From a virus: a stretch of 24,601 nt of DNA. The position numbers and the translations under genes are program-made. This document shows positions 1 through 10,785 of the stretch, piece by piece (positions within the stretch are counted from its first letter, which is position 1; the number at the start of each line of letters is the position of its first letter). The notes below the pieces were generated by a model. The model was not told where the DNA came from. It saw nothing but the letters and a program-made list of their open reading frames with translations, and ran no database searches. The DNA lies in the IMG/VR virus record IMGVR_UViG_3300027906_000146, positions 1 through 24,601 of that record; one strand, 5' to 3'.

Positions 1-3000
1 AATCATGGATTCAATGCTACAACATATGATACTGTAACTAATGGTTCTTATGATGCTGCTGCTGGTCAGTTAGTTCTTACAATTCCTAATCACACCTATA
101 GAAATGGTGATAGAATAAGAATTGCAGATAACTCACTAACATTTGAGTGTAATGCTTCTACTGGTACTCACATATTTGTAAGTGGTGTTGCTGATGCTAT
201 CACATCTGGTGCATCTAACTTCACAGCACAGGCTGGTACAACATACAATCCTGTAACTGGTGAGATGGTGATTACTCTTGGTACTCATAGTCTTACAACT
301 GCTAATACAATTCAGATTGCAGACGGTGGTGTTACATTTACTTGTGATGCTGATGCTCATGCAACTAATCATTCATATCCAAGAGCAACTGATCCTCAGT
401 CTGGACAGAACATTGCTATTACTGCTGTAACTGGTACAACTATTACAGTTAATGTTGGTATCGCTAACCCAACTGGTAATGCTAAATCATATCCTCGTGC
501 TGCTGATCCTGTAAGTGGAAGATGGTTGTCTGTTACTAATGTAACTGCTAATACAATTGAAGTTAATGTTTTATTAGGTACTCCATCTACTAACTCTTCA
601 GTACATACATTTGTATCTGCAACTGCTAATGGAATTGAGAAGGCAAATGATTCTATTAAATTATTTAATGATGCTCTTACATTTACATGTTTGAAGGATG
701 GTAATACAGTACAGAAGACATATCCAAGAAACTCTGATCCAATAGCGGGTAGAGCGTGGTTACCTATCTCTAATGTAACACAGAATTCATTTGATGTGTT
801 CGTTGGTAAGGCTGGTCCTAACAGTCAGTATGCTCATACATTTGTATCTGCAACAAATAATGGAGTTTGGAGACAGACTGGTAAGGTTTGGTTTAATGTT
901 GGACAGACATTAAATGTAAATCACACACCTACTGCTGCTGATTACAATCCAACAACAGGTGATCTGGTTCTAACTATTGGTTCTCACTCATTAACAGTAG
1001 GTGAGAGTGTTAAGTTAGGAACTGAATCTTTAATCTTTACATGTGCTACAGATAATAATGCTACTAAGCACGCTTATCCAAGAGCAGCAACGATAACACA
1101 ACCAAGTACATATGCATTTGGTAACTGTTCTGATGTTCTTGCTACTGTAGATACCTTGATTGGTATTGTTGGTGATTCACTGAAGGCAGGTACATTAGAT
1201 ACTCTACCATCACTAAGCAGTGGTGAGTGGGATTGTGCTAACGTTCGTCAATCACTAGAGACACTATATGATATTATTACCGATTCTATCACTGCTGGTA
1301 ATATCAGTGGCCTTCCTACAGTTAATAAGGGAGACTTTATACTCAACAGTGAGTCCTCTAAGTGCTTCAGAGACATTGCATTCATTACAGATGCTTTAGT
1401 TAATGACTTAAGACTTGGTGGTAACATTAACAGTGTTCAGGCAGGTGAATCTTACTTCGTTGGTAACAACTTAGACTTCATTGATGCTGAGAAATCAGAA
1501 ACTATTGATGCTTACACATATGTTGGATCAATAGCAACTGCTGCAATGAGGAACTTCGATGTCCTCGTGTTTAATTGTGATACAACCACTGGTTCTGCTA
1601 TCGTAGACGTTGGTGATACAAGAGGTATCATCATTGGTATGACTGTTAATGAGTATGATGAGAGTGGTGCGTCGCCATATGTTAATGGTGCATTACAATC
1701 AGGTGCAACAGCAATCTATACTAACATACCAGAAGGAACATATGTTAAGAGGATTGTTGATAATACTAAGATTGAACTTGGTGTTATTAATTCTAGATTA
1801 ACAACTGGTAATACAGTTAATGCTTTACAAACAAGCACAACAACAAATCTATTCTTTGCTTATACTAAGGGAGCATGGGCTGACACTGCACCTTCAGTAG
1901 ACACTACTATTACTCAGGATACAACTACTGCTCCTGGTAGTCTACAGTGTGCTAGTACCGCAGCTGCAATAGACACATTGATTGGTAACATGACCACCAT
2001 TATTAACAGTGGTGTTGGATCAGTTACTCGTCAAGAACAGACAGTTAATACAGCATTGCTTGCTTCCAGAGCAACAGTCTTTACGATTGATACAACTGGA
2101 ACAGGTTCATCTAATGCTCACGACTTTGAGACTGGAACACCTGTAAGATTGGTTCCTCGTCCTCGTTTCGATACTGTTACACAGAAGTATGTTGATGTTG
2201 ATAAGAGACTCGTTAGATTACCTAATGGATTTACTACCAACCAAATATATTATGTAATTGCTCCAGGTAGAACTACTGTACCAGAGAATTATAATGGTAC
2301 TACATTCTTTAATGGCAGTGATCAGACTAAGTTGATGCTTGCAACATCTAAAGAGAATGCTGCTGCTGGTATCTACATCTATGCATCTGAGACTGATGCT
2401 ATTGATCCTGATGTTGAGATTGATATCTATCAGTTCGTACTTGATGATAAGTACGACCTACACAAGTATAAGTGTAACTTAACTAATACAGTTAATGCTG
2501 GTATTGAAACTGATATTTCACACATCTTCGACAAACCATCTGCATCTACTACTCCTCATAGAATATTCTTTAGAGGAATTGAGGGTGGTAATCTACCTCT
2601 TGTTGCTACAACTTATGTTACTGGTAACAATTCAGTAGTTGCTGACCTTGTAACTGGAAGACTTAATGGATTAAGTGAGTTCTATGCTAAGTATCAAACA
2701 GCTAAGATCTTTACTATCCACGAGACACATGCTGATGCTATCAGTGGAGCAAATCCAATTACATTCCAGTCTGGACAGACATTAAACTTTAATGTATTTG
2801 CTAACAAGCGTAGAAGTCCATTCCAATATGATGCTGGATTTACTGATAACACAACAAGTTCTGGTAAGTGGTTCATTCAGGTTAAGGATGAGCATACTAG
2901 TAATGACAATATCTTCTGGAGAATCCATCAGACAGATTATGCTGATAGACCTAAGACCACTGATATGTGGTATGAGCGTCTTAAGGATACTCGTGAAGCA

Positions 3001-6000
3001 GATGAAAGAACATATAAGATTCGTTACGTTATTCCTAAGTATCTTGAGAATGCAAGAGATCCTATCAACGGATTTGTCATTAAGACAAGAACTGACGATA
3101 CACGTAAGATAATTCCACAGAAGATCTTACTGAAACCTGTAAGTGGTAACCAGTTTGGTGCTAGGTTCGAGAACCCAAGACAAGCAGGTGAATACATTGG
3201 TTACACCAGTGCAGACTTTACAAGCAATAGCTTGAATAAAGATGTAGCATACGATCCATATAAGAAGGATCTAACTGGTGCTGGTATTGATTATCGTGCA
3301 TTTATCCGTACATCTAGTGGTATTCAGGCAACAATTCAGGGTGCTCGTTATGTTGCAGATGAGTTAGATAACTCAATCAATTACTTAGAATTGACTGTAT
3401 ATGACCATGCAGTTGACCTTGTAAACTTCCCTGGCCTAAGAAATGATAAGTTTACTACAGTTAAGATTACATCACCTCAAGGTGGTTCATTCATAACTAA
3501 CAAGACACAGAGTATTGCTGCCAATCAGATTGAATGGACTGGTAATTCTTCAGGTCTTGCTAATATACATGGCTATTTCTCAGTTGGAAGTGACCATTAC
3601 CTAATTCTGAAAAATATTCGCGGGGGAAAATTAGAGTACTCAGAATTCACTCAGACTAGATTTACTCAAGGTAACATCTTTGCCGATATGGTAGAAGATC
3701 AAGACTTTGGTAAGTCACTACCACTTAAGACATTAATTGCTAAGGGATATCCTGAGTATTATTACAAGCAGGATGGTGCAAATGTTTACACCATCACACC
3801 TGGTGATACTGTAACTGATAGTGCTGGTGTTCAGTATTATGTTGATACAGTTAAGGATGCAGGTATCATTGATGATACATTCTACATCTTTGGATATGAG
3901 ACATTACAGAAACGTATTGCAGGTCAGCAAGATGGTATTTACTATCTAACTTGCTTACGTGGTAACATGTCACCATTCCCAACTGGTGCTGGTGCTGCTG
4001 GAAACTTCCAGAGATTCAAGTTCTCTCAGCCAGTTAGCAAACTATATCCTCTAAACTACAGGAATGATCCTCTCTGGTTCAAGAATTCAGGTACAACAAA
4101 CGAAGAGAAGAATCTATATGCTAACCTAATTGATCCACCACAAGCATACTCTGCTGCTGATAACTATACACATGGTTTAGTTACAGTTAACGATTATAAG
4201 AACTCTACTACAAGAGAAGGTATTGAGGATCTAATTCAGCAATCTGCTTTCATTGAAAATTCATATATTGGAAGCAATAAGATTCAGGCACAGAGTGGTA
4301 ATGCTACATCTGGTTCTGAAGATCGTAAGATTGCAATTGCTGGTAATAGTACAGTTCTATCAGATCAAAGATACTACGTTGAATTAAGAAGGCCATCTAT
4401 TGCAAGAGCAGGTAACCACACATTTGAATATCTTGGTTTCGGACCAGGTAACTATTCAACTGGTTTACCATTCAGACAAGAGATTGTTCTTACATCAACA
4501 GAAGACTTCTATGCACAGTCTAAGAAACAAGACGGTGGTATAGTATTCTACACTGGTATTAACTCTAACGGTGACCTATACATTGGTAATCGTAAGATCA
4601 ATGCTATTACAGGTGCAGAAGTATTCCTAGATGCTGCTGTATTAGCAGATGATGGAGATAAGGATGATGTAATCGGAAGTCTAGTTACTACCTTCGATAC
4701 TCCTGTAACATTCAACCAGAATATTACAGTTGTTGGTAATGAAGGAGAACTTGCTAACACATTTGAGTCTCCTCTAGTAATATCTGTACAGGATAATGAC
4801 TTAACACAGCAACGTGATGCATTAATCATTCGTTCTAATGTAAGTTCTATTGATCCTGTAACACAATTAGAACAGGATGAGCAATTAAGTAGAACTGGAT
4901 GGGTTCCACCAACTAAAGGTGATATCCGTCTAAGTAAGAACCGTGTAAATGCTGCTATCTTTGGATTTAATGCCAGAGGTAATGGTCAAGAGTACATGTT
5001 CCAGACACATACTGGTGGTTCTGGTGCTCTTCCATCAAATATGACACCAAACAATAAAGCATTGGTTGGTAGTCCTGGTGGAACTAGACTTGCTAGTGAA
5101 CAGTATACAATGTATGGTGGTGTATTACCAAGGCCAGGCGATGTTCTAATCAAAGGTCAGGAAGTAGGAAGAACAGGTTCATTTGGATGGATCTATGCAA
5201 ACTACTACGAACCAATTGCTGATTCAAGTATATTCACTGTTGAGTTCATTGCTGCTTCAAGTTTAGTTAAGTTTACATTCAAGTCAGTAAATACAGGACT
5301 TGACATTACTAATGATGATCTTGGTATTACATCTGGATCTCAGATTAGGATTAATGATTTCTATCATAATACTAACTTCAATTCTATACCATTTACAGTT
5401 GTTTCACCTAACGGAGATGCATTCTCTGGTACTAATAACTACGTTCACTTCCAAGCTGAAGGTATATCATTAGCGAATGAGACACTTAACTGGAATAATG
5501 ACATTATTGCTAATACTCCAGGTGGTTCACCTAATCCAACAGTTGAGTTCTCTAACTCTTCCTTCAAGGAGATTGGTGTACTTGGTGCTGAGGCAATTAG
5601 AACTGAGACTGACACTATTGGTGATTACAAACTTGGTGTTAACACTGTTGCACGTTCTGCACACAGTGCTTATCAGAAGGCATTTGTATCTGCTGAGACA
5701 GAACCTCGTGCTAACTTAGATGTCGTTGGTACTACATTCATCAGTGGTAAGACAATTGGTGCTTACTTAACTGAGACAGGAACAGTCAAGACTGAAACTG
5801 GTAGCACCTCTGCATTCTTAGTTGGTGGTGATAGTGCTGCTCCTACAGATTCTGCACTATTCAGAGTTAATACTGTAAATAATCGTGTAGGTATCAATGT
5901 TGATAACGCATCACTAGACAGTACATTCTATGTTGGTGGTACTTCTAAGTTCACTGATAATGCTATCTTCTTACAAGACGTAGAAGTTAATGGTGGAGGC

Positions 6001-9000
6001 GGTGCTAATACTGCTGATGTAACAACAACAATCACAACAGGTGGATTTAATCTTGTTAATTCAGCAGGATTTACTGGAACACTTAATATTGCTCAGAATG
6101 CAACTACGATTGCTATTGGTGATACAACTGCTGAAGATCAGTTTATCAATATTGGTCGCGGTTCACTTCATAGTAACATAAGATTGGGTGCTACACCTGA
6201 TAATCGTGTATCAGATGGTGCTCTTACAATATCACTTGTTGACATTGGTGGTGCATATGATAATAACGAATCATTATCTGCTACTAGAATTAAGACTAAA
6301 GTTCTTAAGATAGATGGTGATGCACAACTAGGAACCAGAAGATCTGGTGCTGGTAGTATCGTTAAACTAAGTTCTACTGCTCAGAAGGTAGAATTCTTCG
6401 CTGGTAACTCGGCCACATCTATATTAGACTTCGCAACTAATGCTTCTGATATTACGATTGCTGGTCAAGGTGGATCTACAACAGTTAGAAACAACTTAAT
6501 TGTTGATGCTACTGCTAGATTCAATGCTAACGTTACTTTATGTGGTGGATTTGCTTCTTACTCATTCTCTGCTAAGAGAGCACAGGCAGGATCAACTGCA
6601 TTTGCTCATGCTAGTGGAGTACTTGGTAACAATCTATTCAACAGTAACGTTGATTTGGTTGATGTTCTAAGAGTAACTTCAAACAATACTCTGATTGATA
6701 CTTACAACCAAGTTGATACATCTGGTAGTGGTGCATGGGGTGGAGCAACATTCCAGCAAGAGATTCCTAATGTTGGTGGAGTACCAAACGTTGAACCTCA
6801 GACTTTAGTTGCTTTAACAGGTAACCAATACTATCTACCAATCAAGAACAAGCCTCAAGATGCTGCTGGTAATCAGTACTTCAATGAGAATGATATTCTA
6901 TTGATTGATACAGATGATTCTGGTGGTACATTACATCCTGAATTTGTTAAGGTTGTTTCACTACCAAGGATTAGTACTGCTCCATACTACATCGTAGTCG
7001 AGAGACTACCATTTGGTACATGGACAGCAACAAGATCGGATCATCCTGATACAACTCCAATTTATAAGTGTAACGTTCAGTATGATGCTACATGGATCAC
7101 TACTGCAATTGATTCTGGTGGAGTATCAGAAAATGTTTACCTATCACAGTTCGGTGGTAATATAGACATCGGTGATTATGTAATCATTGATCGTGAAGAT
7201 ACAACTGTCCCTGCTGATGGTGTTAATGATCAAGGTGAACTGTTCAAGGTAGAGACTTTATTATCACAGGTTGCTAAGAGTCTATTCATTAAGAATGGTT
7301 GTGATACCGCTAATGAAGAGACAGTATTCTCTGTTGATTCTACTGATGGTACATTAGTAGTTGGTGGTGATGCTAACATTGGCGGTTCATTGAACCTAAC
7401 AGGAACATGCACAACACCATATATTGATGCTACTACCAACAGAAAACTTAAGATTACTAATAATCAGACTGTTGATGTATTCAAGGTTGATACTTGCACA
7501 GGTAATACACAGTTTGGTAATCAGCATGGTACAGTGTTCATGCTATCCGAGCAGTTTGGTACATCCCCTGCTGCATATACTAAGGATTCAGATTTAGTCT
7601 ATGTTTATAGACATAATCCTCAGTCTACTATATCTGGTGGTCCTTTAACTACTACTGCGGACAACGTTGTAACTGCCACATCAAACATTGAGATTCAAGG
7701 TAACCTAACTGCATTCAAGAAGGGAGACTTGGTTGCAATTTATACAACTGGTGTTGGTGCTGCGATTGAGGTTATTCAGATTACTGATGATCCATATGTC
7801 AGTGGTACAGATAATATTCTACCAACAGCAACTAATGCTCAGTATCCAAGTGGAGGTAGAGGATTAGAAGGAACAGCAGCACAAGCATTCTCAATAGGTG
7901 CTAATGTTGTTAAGATTGATAAGTACGATAGAACTACTACATTATTACATGATGTTCCTGCTACACAGGTAGATAGAGCAACTGCACTTAAGGCCAGAAC
8001 ACCTAATACAAGTGATATTAGACTTGAGATTACATTACGTGATGCTGATCTAATTGCTCCTAAACTAGACTATGTAACATATGTCAGAATAGGAACTGAA
8101 TGGTTTATACCTGATAGTGTTGATGGTGCTAATGACATTAGTTTTGCTATCAAGACTCCTAAGCAAATTAGAGATCCAAATACTATCAATACACCTTTAG
8201 TTGATCTATATGGTGGTGGTAAACTAACTGTTCATGATGATCTTGAGATATACAGTGGTAACCTCAGAATGTATGGTTCTGATGGTCAGACTCTGGTTAT
8301 GTCTATCGCTAATGACGATGGCCACTCTGGAGACGGATCACTTGCTGATGAGAAGGAAGGAACCAATGGATTAACAATACATGGTTCTGCTACATTTGGT
8401 GGTGATCTTAGGGTTAACTATGAAGATTGTCAGGCATTCGGTCTTTGTTCCGATGTAACAACATTTAGAGTTACTAAGAGAGAAGGTAATGTCTTCTTGG
8501 GTGAAGAGTTCTATCAAGCAGGTAAGGTCTACGAGACTGAGACTGCATCCAAGACAATGTTCCACATTGATAACCTTGGATCTGCTGGAGTTGGTGGTAC
8601 TGAAGGTGCTAAGGACTTTAGAATCTATCAGAACAATGCTATTGATTCATTCGGTATTGAGAAATACTGGACAGGAAATGGTGGTAGAAGACATACTTAT
8701 GTTGCATTCGATGCTTCTACTGGTGTAGGACAGCAGATAGATAACCCACTTGAGGTTAATAATAACTATCTTGTTAATGCTTCTCAAGGAAGTAACATAG
8801 TTCTATATCTACCAGATAATCCAGAGACAGGTGATATGATTAGATTCGTTGAATTAAGTGGTAACTTAACATACAACACAAGTCTGATTATTAGAGCGAA
8901 GAAGATAAATAATATTGCTACTTCTATACAGGGTGATGCCACAGGATCTAAGTTAGATTCAGGAAATGGCCAGTCTTTAGCAACTGCATGGGATTCAGGC

Positions 9001-9129
9001 GAATTAGTTATTCAATCACGCAATGCTTCATTCGGATTAGTATTTGCTGGTACGGTTGATATTGAAGGATCTGCAAATTCAAGAACAATTCCACCTGCAC
9101 TAAGAGGATGGTGGTTAATGGAGTTATAA
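1..9129 (+). CDS. Giant modular virion fiber / structural protein, 5' end outside window
   Basis: The frame is open from base 1 and stops with TAA at 9127-9129, giving 3042 residues in the window with the N-terminus missing. The first in-frame ATG-like positions are internal, so no start is claimed. Residues about 22-365 hold repeated units of the form G-x-(L/M)-V-(L/I)-T-(I/L) ... L-T-F-T-C ... Y-P-R, typical of low-complexity, Gly/Thr/Asn-rich beta modules in cyanophage fibers. Residues about 376-670 carry three copies of a Cys-(S/A)-x6-(D/E)-T-L helical motif. Around residues 2010-2070 there are fiber-type repeats (NIAQNATTIAIG followed by INIGRG). The C-terminus ends in RGWWLMEL. No enzyme motif or membrane segment is seen. 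It abuts the next gene with no spacer (TAAATG), so it sits in the same late transcript as the three collar proteins. I infer a tail-fiber or whisker-like adsorption structure. The virion role is likely, but which fiber it forms cannot be told. Confidence 0.85.
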   Translation, partial: NHGFNATTYDTVTNGSYDAAAGQLVLTIPNHTYRNGDRIRIADNSLTFECNASTGTHIFVSGVADAITSGASNFTAQAGTTYNPVTGEMVITLGTHSLTTANTIQIADGGVTFTCDADAHATNHSYPRATDPQSGQNIAITAVTGTTITVNVGIANPTGNAKSYPRAADPVSGRWLSVTNVTANTIEVNVLLGTPSTNSSVHTFVSATANGIEKANDSIKLFNDALTFTCLKDGNTVQKTYPRNSDPIAGRAWLPISNVTQNSFDVFVGKAGPNSQYAHTFVSATNNGVWRQTGKVWFNVGQTLNVNHTPTAADYNPTTGDLVLTIGSHSLTVGESVKLGTESLIFTCATDNNATKHAYPRAATITQPSTYAFGNCSDVLATVDTLIGIVGDSLKAGTLDTLPSLSSGEWDCANVRQSLETLYDIITDSITAGNISGLPTVNKGDFILNSESSKCFRDIAFITDALVNDLRLGGNINSVQAGESYFVGNNLDFIDAEKSETIDAYTYVGSIATAAMRNFDVLVFNCDTTTGSAIVDVGDTRGIIIGMTVNEYDESGASPYVNGALQSGATAIYTNIPEGTYVKRIVDNTKIELGVINSRLTTGNTVNALQTSTTTNLFFAYTKGAWADTAPSVDTTITQDTTTAPGSLQCASTAAAIDTLIGNMTTIINSGVGSVTRQEQTVNTALLASRATVFTIDTTGTGSSNAHDFETGTPVRLVPRPRFDTVTQKYVDVDKRLVRLPNGFTTNQIYYVIAPGRTTVPENYNGTTFFNGSDQTKLMLATSKENAAAGIYIYASETDAIDPDVEIDIYQFVLDDKYDLHKYKCNLTNTVNAGIETDISHIFDKPSASTTPHRIFFRGIEGGNLPLVATTYVTGNNSVVADLVTGRLNGLSEFYAKYQTAKIFTIHETHADAISGANPITFQSGQTLNFNVFANKRRSPFQYDAGFTDNTTSSGKWFIQVKDEHTSNDNIFWRIHQTDYADRPKTTDMWYERLKDTREADERTYKIRYVIPKYLENARDPINGFVIKTRTDDTRKIIPQKILLKPVSGNQFGARFENPRQAGEYIGYTSADFTSNSLNKDVAYDPYKKDLTGAGIDYRAFIRTSSGIQATIQGARYVADELDNSINYLELTVYDHAVDLVNFPGLRNDKFTTVKITSPQGGSFITNKTQSIAANQIEWTGNSSGLANIHGYFSVGSDHYLILKNIRGGKLEYSEFTQTRFTQGNIFADMVEDQDFGKSLPLKTLIAKGYPEYYYKQDGANVYTITPGDTVTDSAGVQYYVDTVKDAGIIDDTFYIFGYETLQKRIAGQQDGIYYLTCLRGNMSPFPTGAGAAGNFQRFKFSQPVSKLYPLNYRNDPLWFKNSGTTNEEKNLYANLIDPPQAYSAADNYTHGLVTVNDYKNSTTREGIEDLIQQSAFIENSYIGSNKIQAQSGNATSGSEDRKIAIAGNSTVLSDQRYYVELRRPSIARAGNHTFEYLGFGPGNYSTGLPFRQEIVLTSTEDFYAQSKKQDGGIVFYTGINSNGDLYIGNRKINAITGAEVFLDAAVLADDGDKDDVIGSLVTTFDTPVTFNQNITVVGNEGELANTFESPLVISVQDNDLTQQRDALIIRSNVSSIDPVTQLEQDEQLSRTGWVPPTKGDIRLSKNRVNAAIFGFNARGNGQEYMFQTHTGGSGALPSNMTPNNKALVGSPGGTRLASEQYTMYGGVLPRPGDVLIKGQEVGRTGSFGWIYANYYEPIADSSIFTVEFIAASSLVKFTFKSVNTGLDITNDDLGITSGSQIRINDFYHNTNFNSIPFTVVSPNGDAFSGTNNYVHFQAEGISLANETLNWNNDIIANTPGGSPNPTVEFSNSSFKEIGVLGAEAIRTETDTIGDYKLGVNTVARSAHSAYQKAFVSAETEPRANLDVVGTTFISGKTIGAYLTETGTVKTETGSTSAFLVGGDSAAPTDSALFRVNTVNNRVGINVDNASLDSTFYVGGTSKFTDNAIFLQDVEVNGGGGANTADVTTTITTGGFNLVNSAGFTGTLNIAQNATTIAIGDTTAEDQFINIGRGSLHSNIRLGATPDNRVSDGALTISLVDIGGAYDNNESLSATRIKTKVLKIDGDAQLGTRRSGAGSIVKLSSTAQKVEFFAGNSATSILDFATNASDITIAGQGGSTTVRNNLIVDATARFNANVTLCGGFASYSFSAKRAQAGSTAFAHASGVLGNNLFNSNVDLVDVLRVTSNNTLIDTYNQVDTSGSGAWGGATFQQEIPNVGGVPNVEPQTLVALTGNQYYLPIKNKPQDAAGNQYFNENDILLIDTDDSGGTLHPEFVKVVSLPRISTAPYYIVVERLPFGTWTATRSDHPDTTPIYKCNVQYDATWITTAIDSGGVSENVYLSQFGGNIDIGDYVIIDREDTTVPADGVNDQGELFKVETLLSQVAKSLFIKNGCDTANEETVFSVDSTDGTLVVGGDANIGGSLNLTGTCTTPYIDATTNRKLKITNNQTVDVFKVDTCTGNTQFGNQHGTVFMLSEQFGTSPAAYTKDSDLVYVYRHNPQSTISGGPLTTTADNVVTATSNIEIQGNLTAFKKGDLVAIYTTGVGAAIEVIQITDDPYVSGTDNILPTATNAQYPSGGRGLEGTAAQAFSIGANVVKIDKYDRTTTLLHDVPATQVDRATALKARTPNTSDIRLEITLRDADLIAPKLDYVTYVRIGTEWFIPDSVDGANDISFAIKTPKQIRDPNTINTPLVDLYGGGKLTVHDDLEIYSGNLRMYGSDGQTLVMSIANDDGHSGDGSLADEKEGTNGLTIHGSATFGGDLRVNYEDCQAFGLCSDVTTFRVTKREGNVFLGEEFYQAGKVYETETASKTMFHIDNLGSAGVGGTEGAKDFRIYQNNAIDSFGIEKYWTGNGGRRHTYVAFDASTGVGQQIDNPLEVNNNYLVNASQGSNIVLYLPDNPETGDMIRFVELSGNLTYNTSLIIRAKKINNIATSIQGDATGSKLDSGNGQSLATAWDSGELVIQSRNASFGLVFAGTVDIEGSANSRTIPPALRGWWLMEL
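64..1092 (+). repeat. Tandem diverged protein modules inside the giant fiber gene
   Basis: Four diverged units are visible in translation. The LVLTI/MVITL strands begin near 64, 259 and 958, and a unit lacking that strand begins near 631. The L-T-F-(T/E)-C element recurs, and Y-P-R recurs at about 376, 490, 721 and 1075. Three of the YPR copies are followed by a D-P-x-(S/A)-G turn and then a (V/I)-(T/S)-x-V-T-x-x-(T/S)-(I/F) strand. The DNA copies have diverged, so this is old duplication of a folded unit and not a recent tandem repeat. More units may lie left of the window. Confidence 0.65.
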
Positions 9130-10785
9130 ATGACAGTACATTACGACTCACTTAAATCTATGAGAACTGCCAAGGTGGGGACAATCCTGCCTTGGGGTGG
9201 TGATGGAGGAACTGGCTTCCTGGCTTCTAACATACCTAAAGGTTGGATTGTTTGTGATGGAACTACATTAAATGCTTCTGATTATCCATTATTAGCATCT
9301 GTTATTGGTGACACTTATGGTGGTGACATGACTGATGGTGGTGGTAACCATTATGTGTTCCCTTATATTGCTACAGCAGCAACATTTAGATTACCTCAGT
9401 TATCATCAAGTGTATTGATGGATCTAGAGAGGTATCATCTTGATCAACCAGCATATCAAATGGGTCAGTCTGATGCTGCAACTGTTGTTGGTGGTTTAGT
9501 TAGTGATTATGGTGAGACTACTGTTATCTCTACTACGTATGAGGCCACATCTGACATAGATTTTAGTCTTAATATAGCAGGAAATTTATATTTTAAATTT
9601 AGTGATATAACTCTTACTGCTCCTGATTTCTTAGAAACTGTTCATACATTGAATCGTAAGTTGGGTATCAATCATACACCAGCACACGGTCACTCTGATA
9701 GTATTCCATCTGTAAACCCAACTGATGTTGGTGTTATGAATTTTAGAACTGACACTGGTATTACTATGACTGGTAGTGCCACAATTCATTGTAACGTAAG
9801 TAGAGGTCCAAATACTTGTGCTCTTGAAGAATCACAACCTACTAACTGGGCTAATGGTGCTACAAGCATGACATTCTATGGTGATTCTAATAAAGAAGAT
9901 ACATTACCTATGATGGATTCATTTAGGGAATATGTTCAGGATAATACAGGAAAGAATTATTGGAATAATGTTCCAGCTGGTGCATCTAACTGGAGGGGAA
10001 CAAGTAGAGGATCAGGACAAGCAACAGAAACATATACACAAACTATATTTGGTAGATATGATACTGCTGATATGGTTGATGTGACACCAGAAGATTCACA
10101 CCAAACACCATGTCATACTGGTATGTTCCCAAGACCAATGGTAACTAGAAACAAACCAAACTTCTTTGGATATGATACAGGAGCACCCATAAGAGCTGAT
10201 GGTCTGGTGGATGATCCTGAAACTACAACTCCATTTTCTGTTACTGGTGTTACTCTTACTGCTAATACTAATAAATTTCAATTACCAGCAGGTACAGATA
10301 TAAAAAGAGCATATGGTAATACTAGTGGTACACAGAATGTGGACTGGTGGTATCAATATGATAAGATTACTCCTTTGATGTATGTTGTTGATAATGACAA
10401 TGATGACAAATATACATATTTGAGAGAAGGAACTTGGGTACAGACTGTAGAAGATATAGGTGGTGGCATCTATGAGGTTACATTGAATCAACAGGTTTTT
10501 GCAAGTGGTACAAGAACTATAAACTTTAAGAATGGTACATGGCCAACAAGTTTGAACTTGAGTGCTACTAACAAAGATCCATTGAACCAAGCATTCAAAT
10601 CCCATAATCATGGTAGTTTTGAAATTTCTCAAGGTATGGGATCAATGAGTGGACCACCATCACACACTGCATCTGATGCAGATGGTTCAGCATTACAGGC
10701 AGATAGTCTTGAAAATGCTCTAAATATTTCTGCTGATGTAACGCAACCTTCAGCAACCTGTACATTTCTCATTAAGGCATACTAA
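9130..10785 (+). CDS. Phage tail collar-domain fiber protein (first of three paralogs)
   Basis: 551 aa. Residues 35-65 (I-P-K-G-W ... C-D-G-T-T-L ... D-Y-P-L-L ... D-T-Y-G-G) followed by T-F-R-L-P-Q-L at 85-91 are the hallmark of the Phage tail collar domain, known from short tail fibers such as T4 gp12. Histidine pairs occur at about 182-192 (N-H-T-P-A-H-G-H) and at H492-N-H494; in T4-type fibers H-x-H motifs bind metal along a trimer axis, so a trimeric fiber is inferred. The protein ends in C-T-F-L-I-K-A-Y, a tail shared with the gene at 12182. ATG 9130 directly follows the TAA of the giant fiber gene, and the stop overlaps the next start by 1 nt (TAATG), so translation is probably coupled. 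The receptor specificity is unknown. Confidence 0.87.
   Translation: MTVHYDSLKSMRTAKVGTILPWGGDGGTGFLASNIPKGWIVCDGTTLNASDYPLLASVIGDTYGGDMTDGGGNHYVFPYIATAATFRLPQLSSSVLMDLERYHLDQPAYQMGQSDAATVVGGLVSDYGETTVISTTYEATSDIDFSLNIAGNLYFKFSDITLTAPDFLETVHTLNRKLGINHTPAHGHSDSIPSVNPTDVGVMNFRTDTGITMTGSATIHCNVSRGPNTCALEESQPTNWANGATSMTFYGDSNKEDTLPMMDSFREYVQDNTGKNYWNNVPAGASNWRGTSRGSGQATETYTQTIFGRYDTADMVDVTPEDSHQTPCHTGMFPRPMVTRNKPNFFGYDTGAPIRADGLVDDPETTTPFSVTGVTLTANTNKFQLPAGTDIKRAYGNTSGTQNVDWWYQYDKITPLMYVVDNDNDDKYTYLREGTWVQTVEDIGGGIYEVTLNQQVFASGTRTINFKNGTWPTSLNLSATNKDPLNQAFKSHNHGSFEISQGMGSMSGPPSHTASDADGSALQADSLENALNISADVTQPSATCTFLIKAY

Noticed and set aside
8904-8911. GATAAATA, a near match to the late promoter motif, inside the giant fiber gene
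   Set aside because: It lies in coding sequence about 220 nt before the next start, in an AT-rich region where such 8-mers are expected by chance.
10720-10726. CTAAATA about 60 nt upstream of the second collar gene
   Set aside because: It is inside the coding region of the first collar gene, and the 1-nt gene overlap already explains expression of the next gene; too weak without transcript data.
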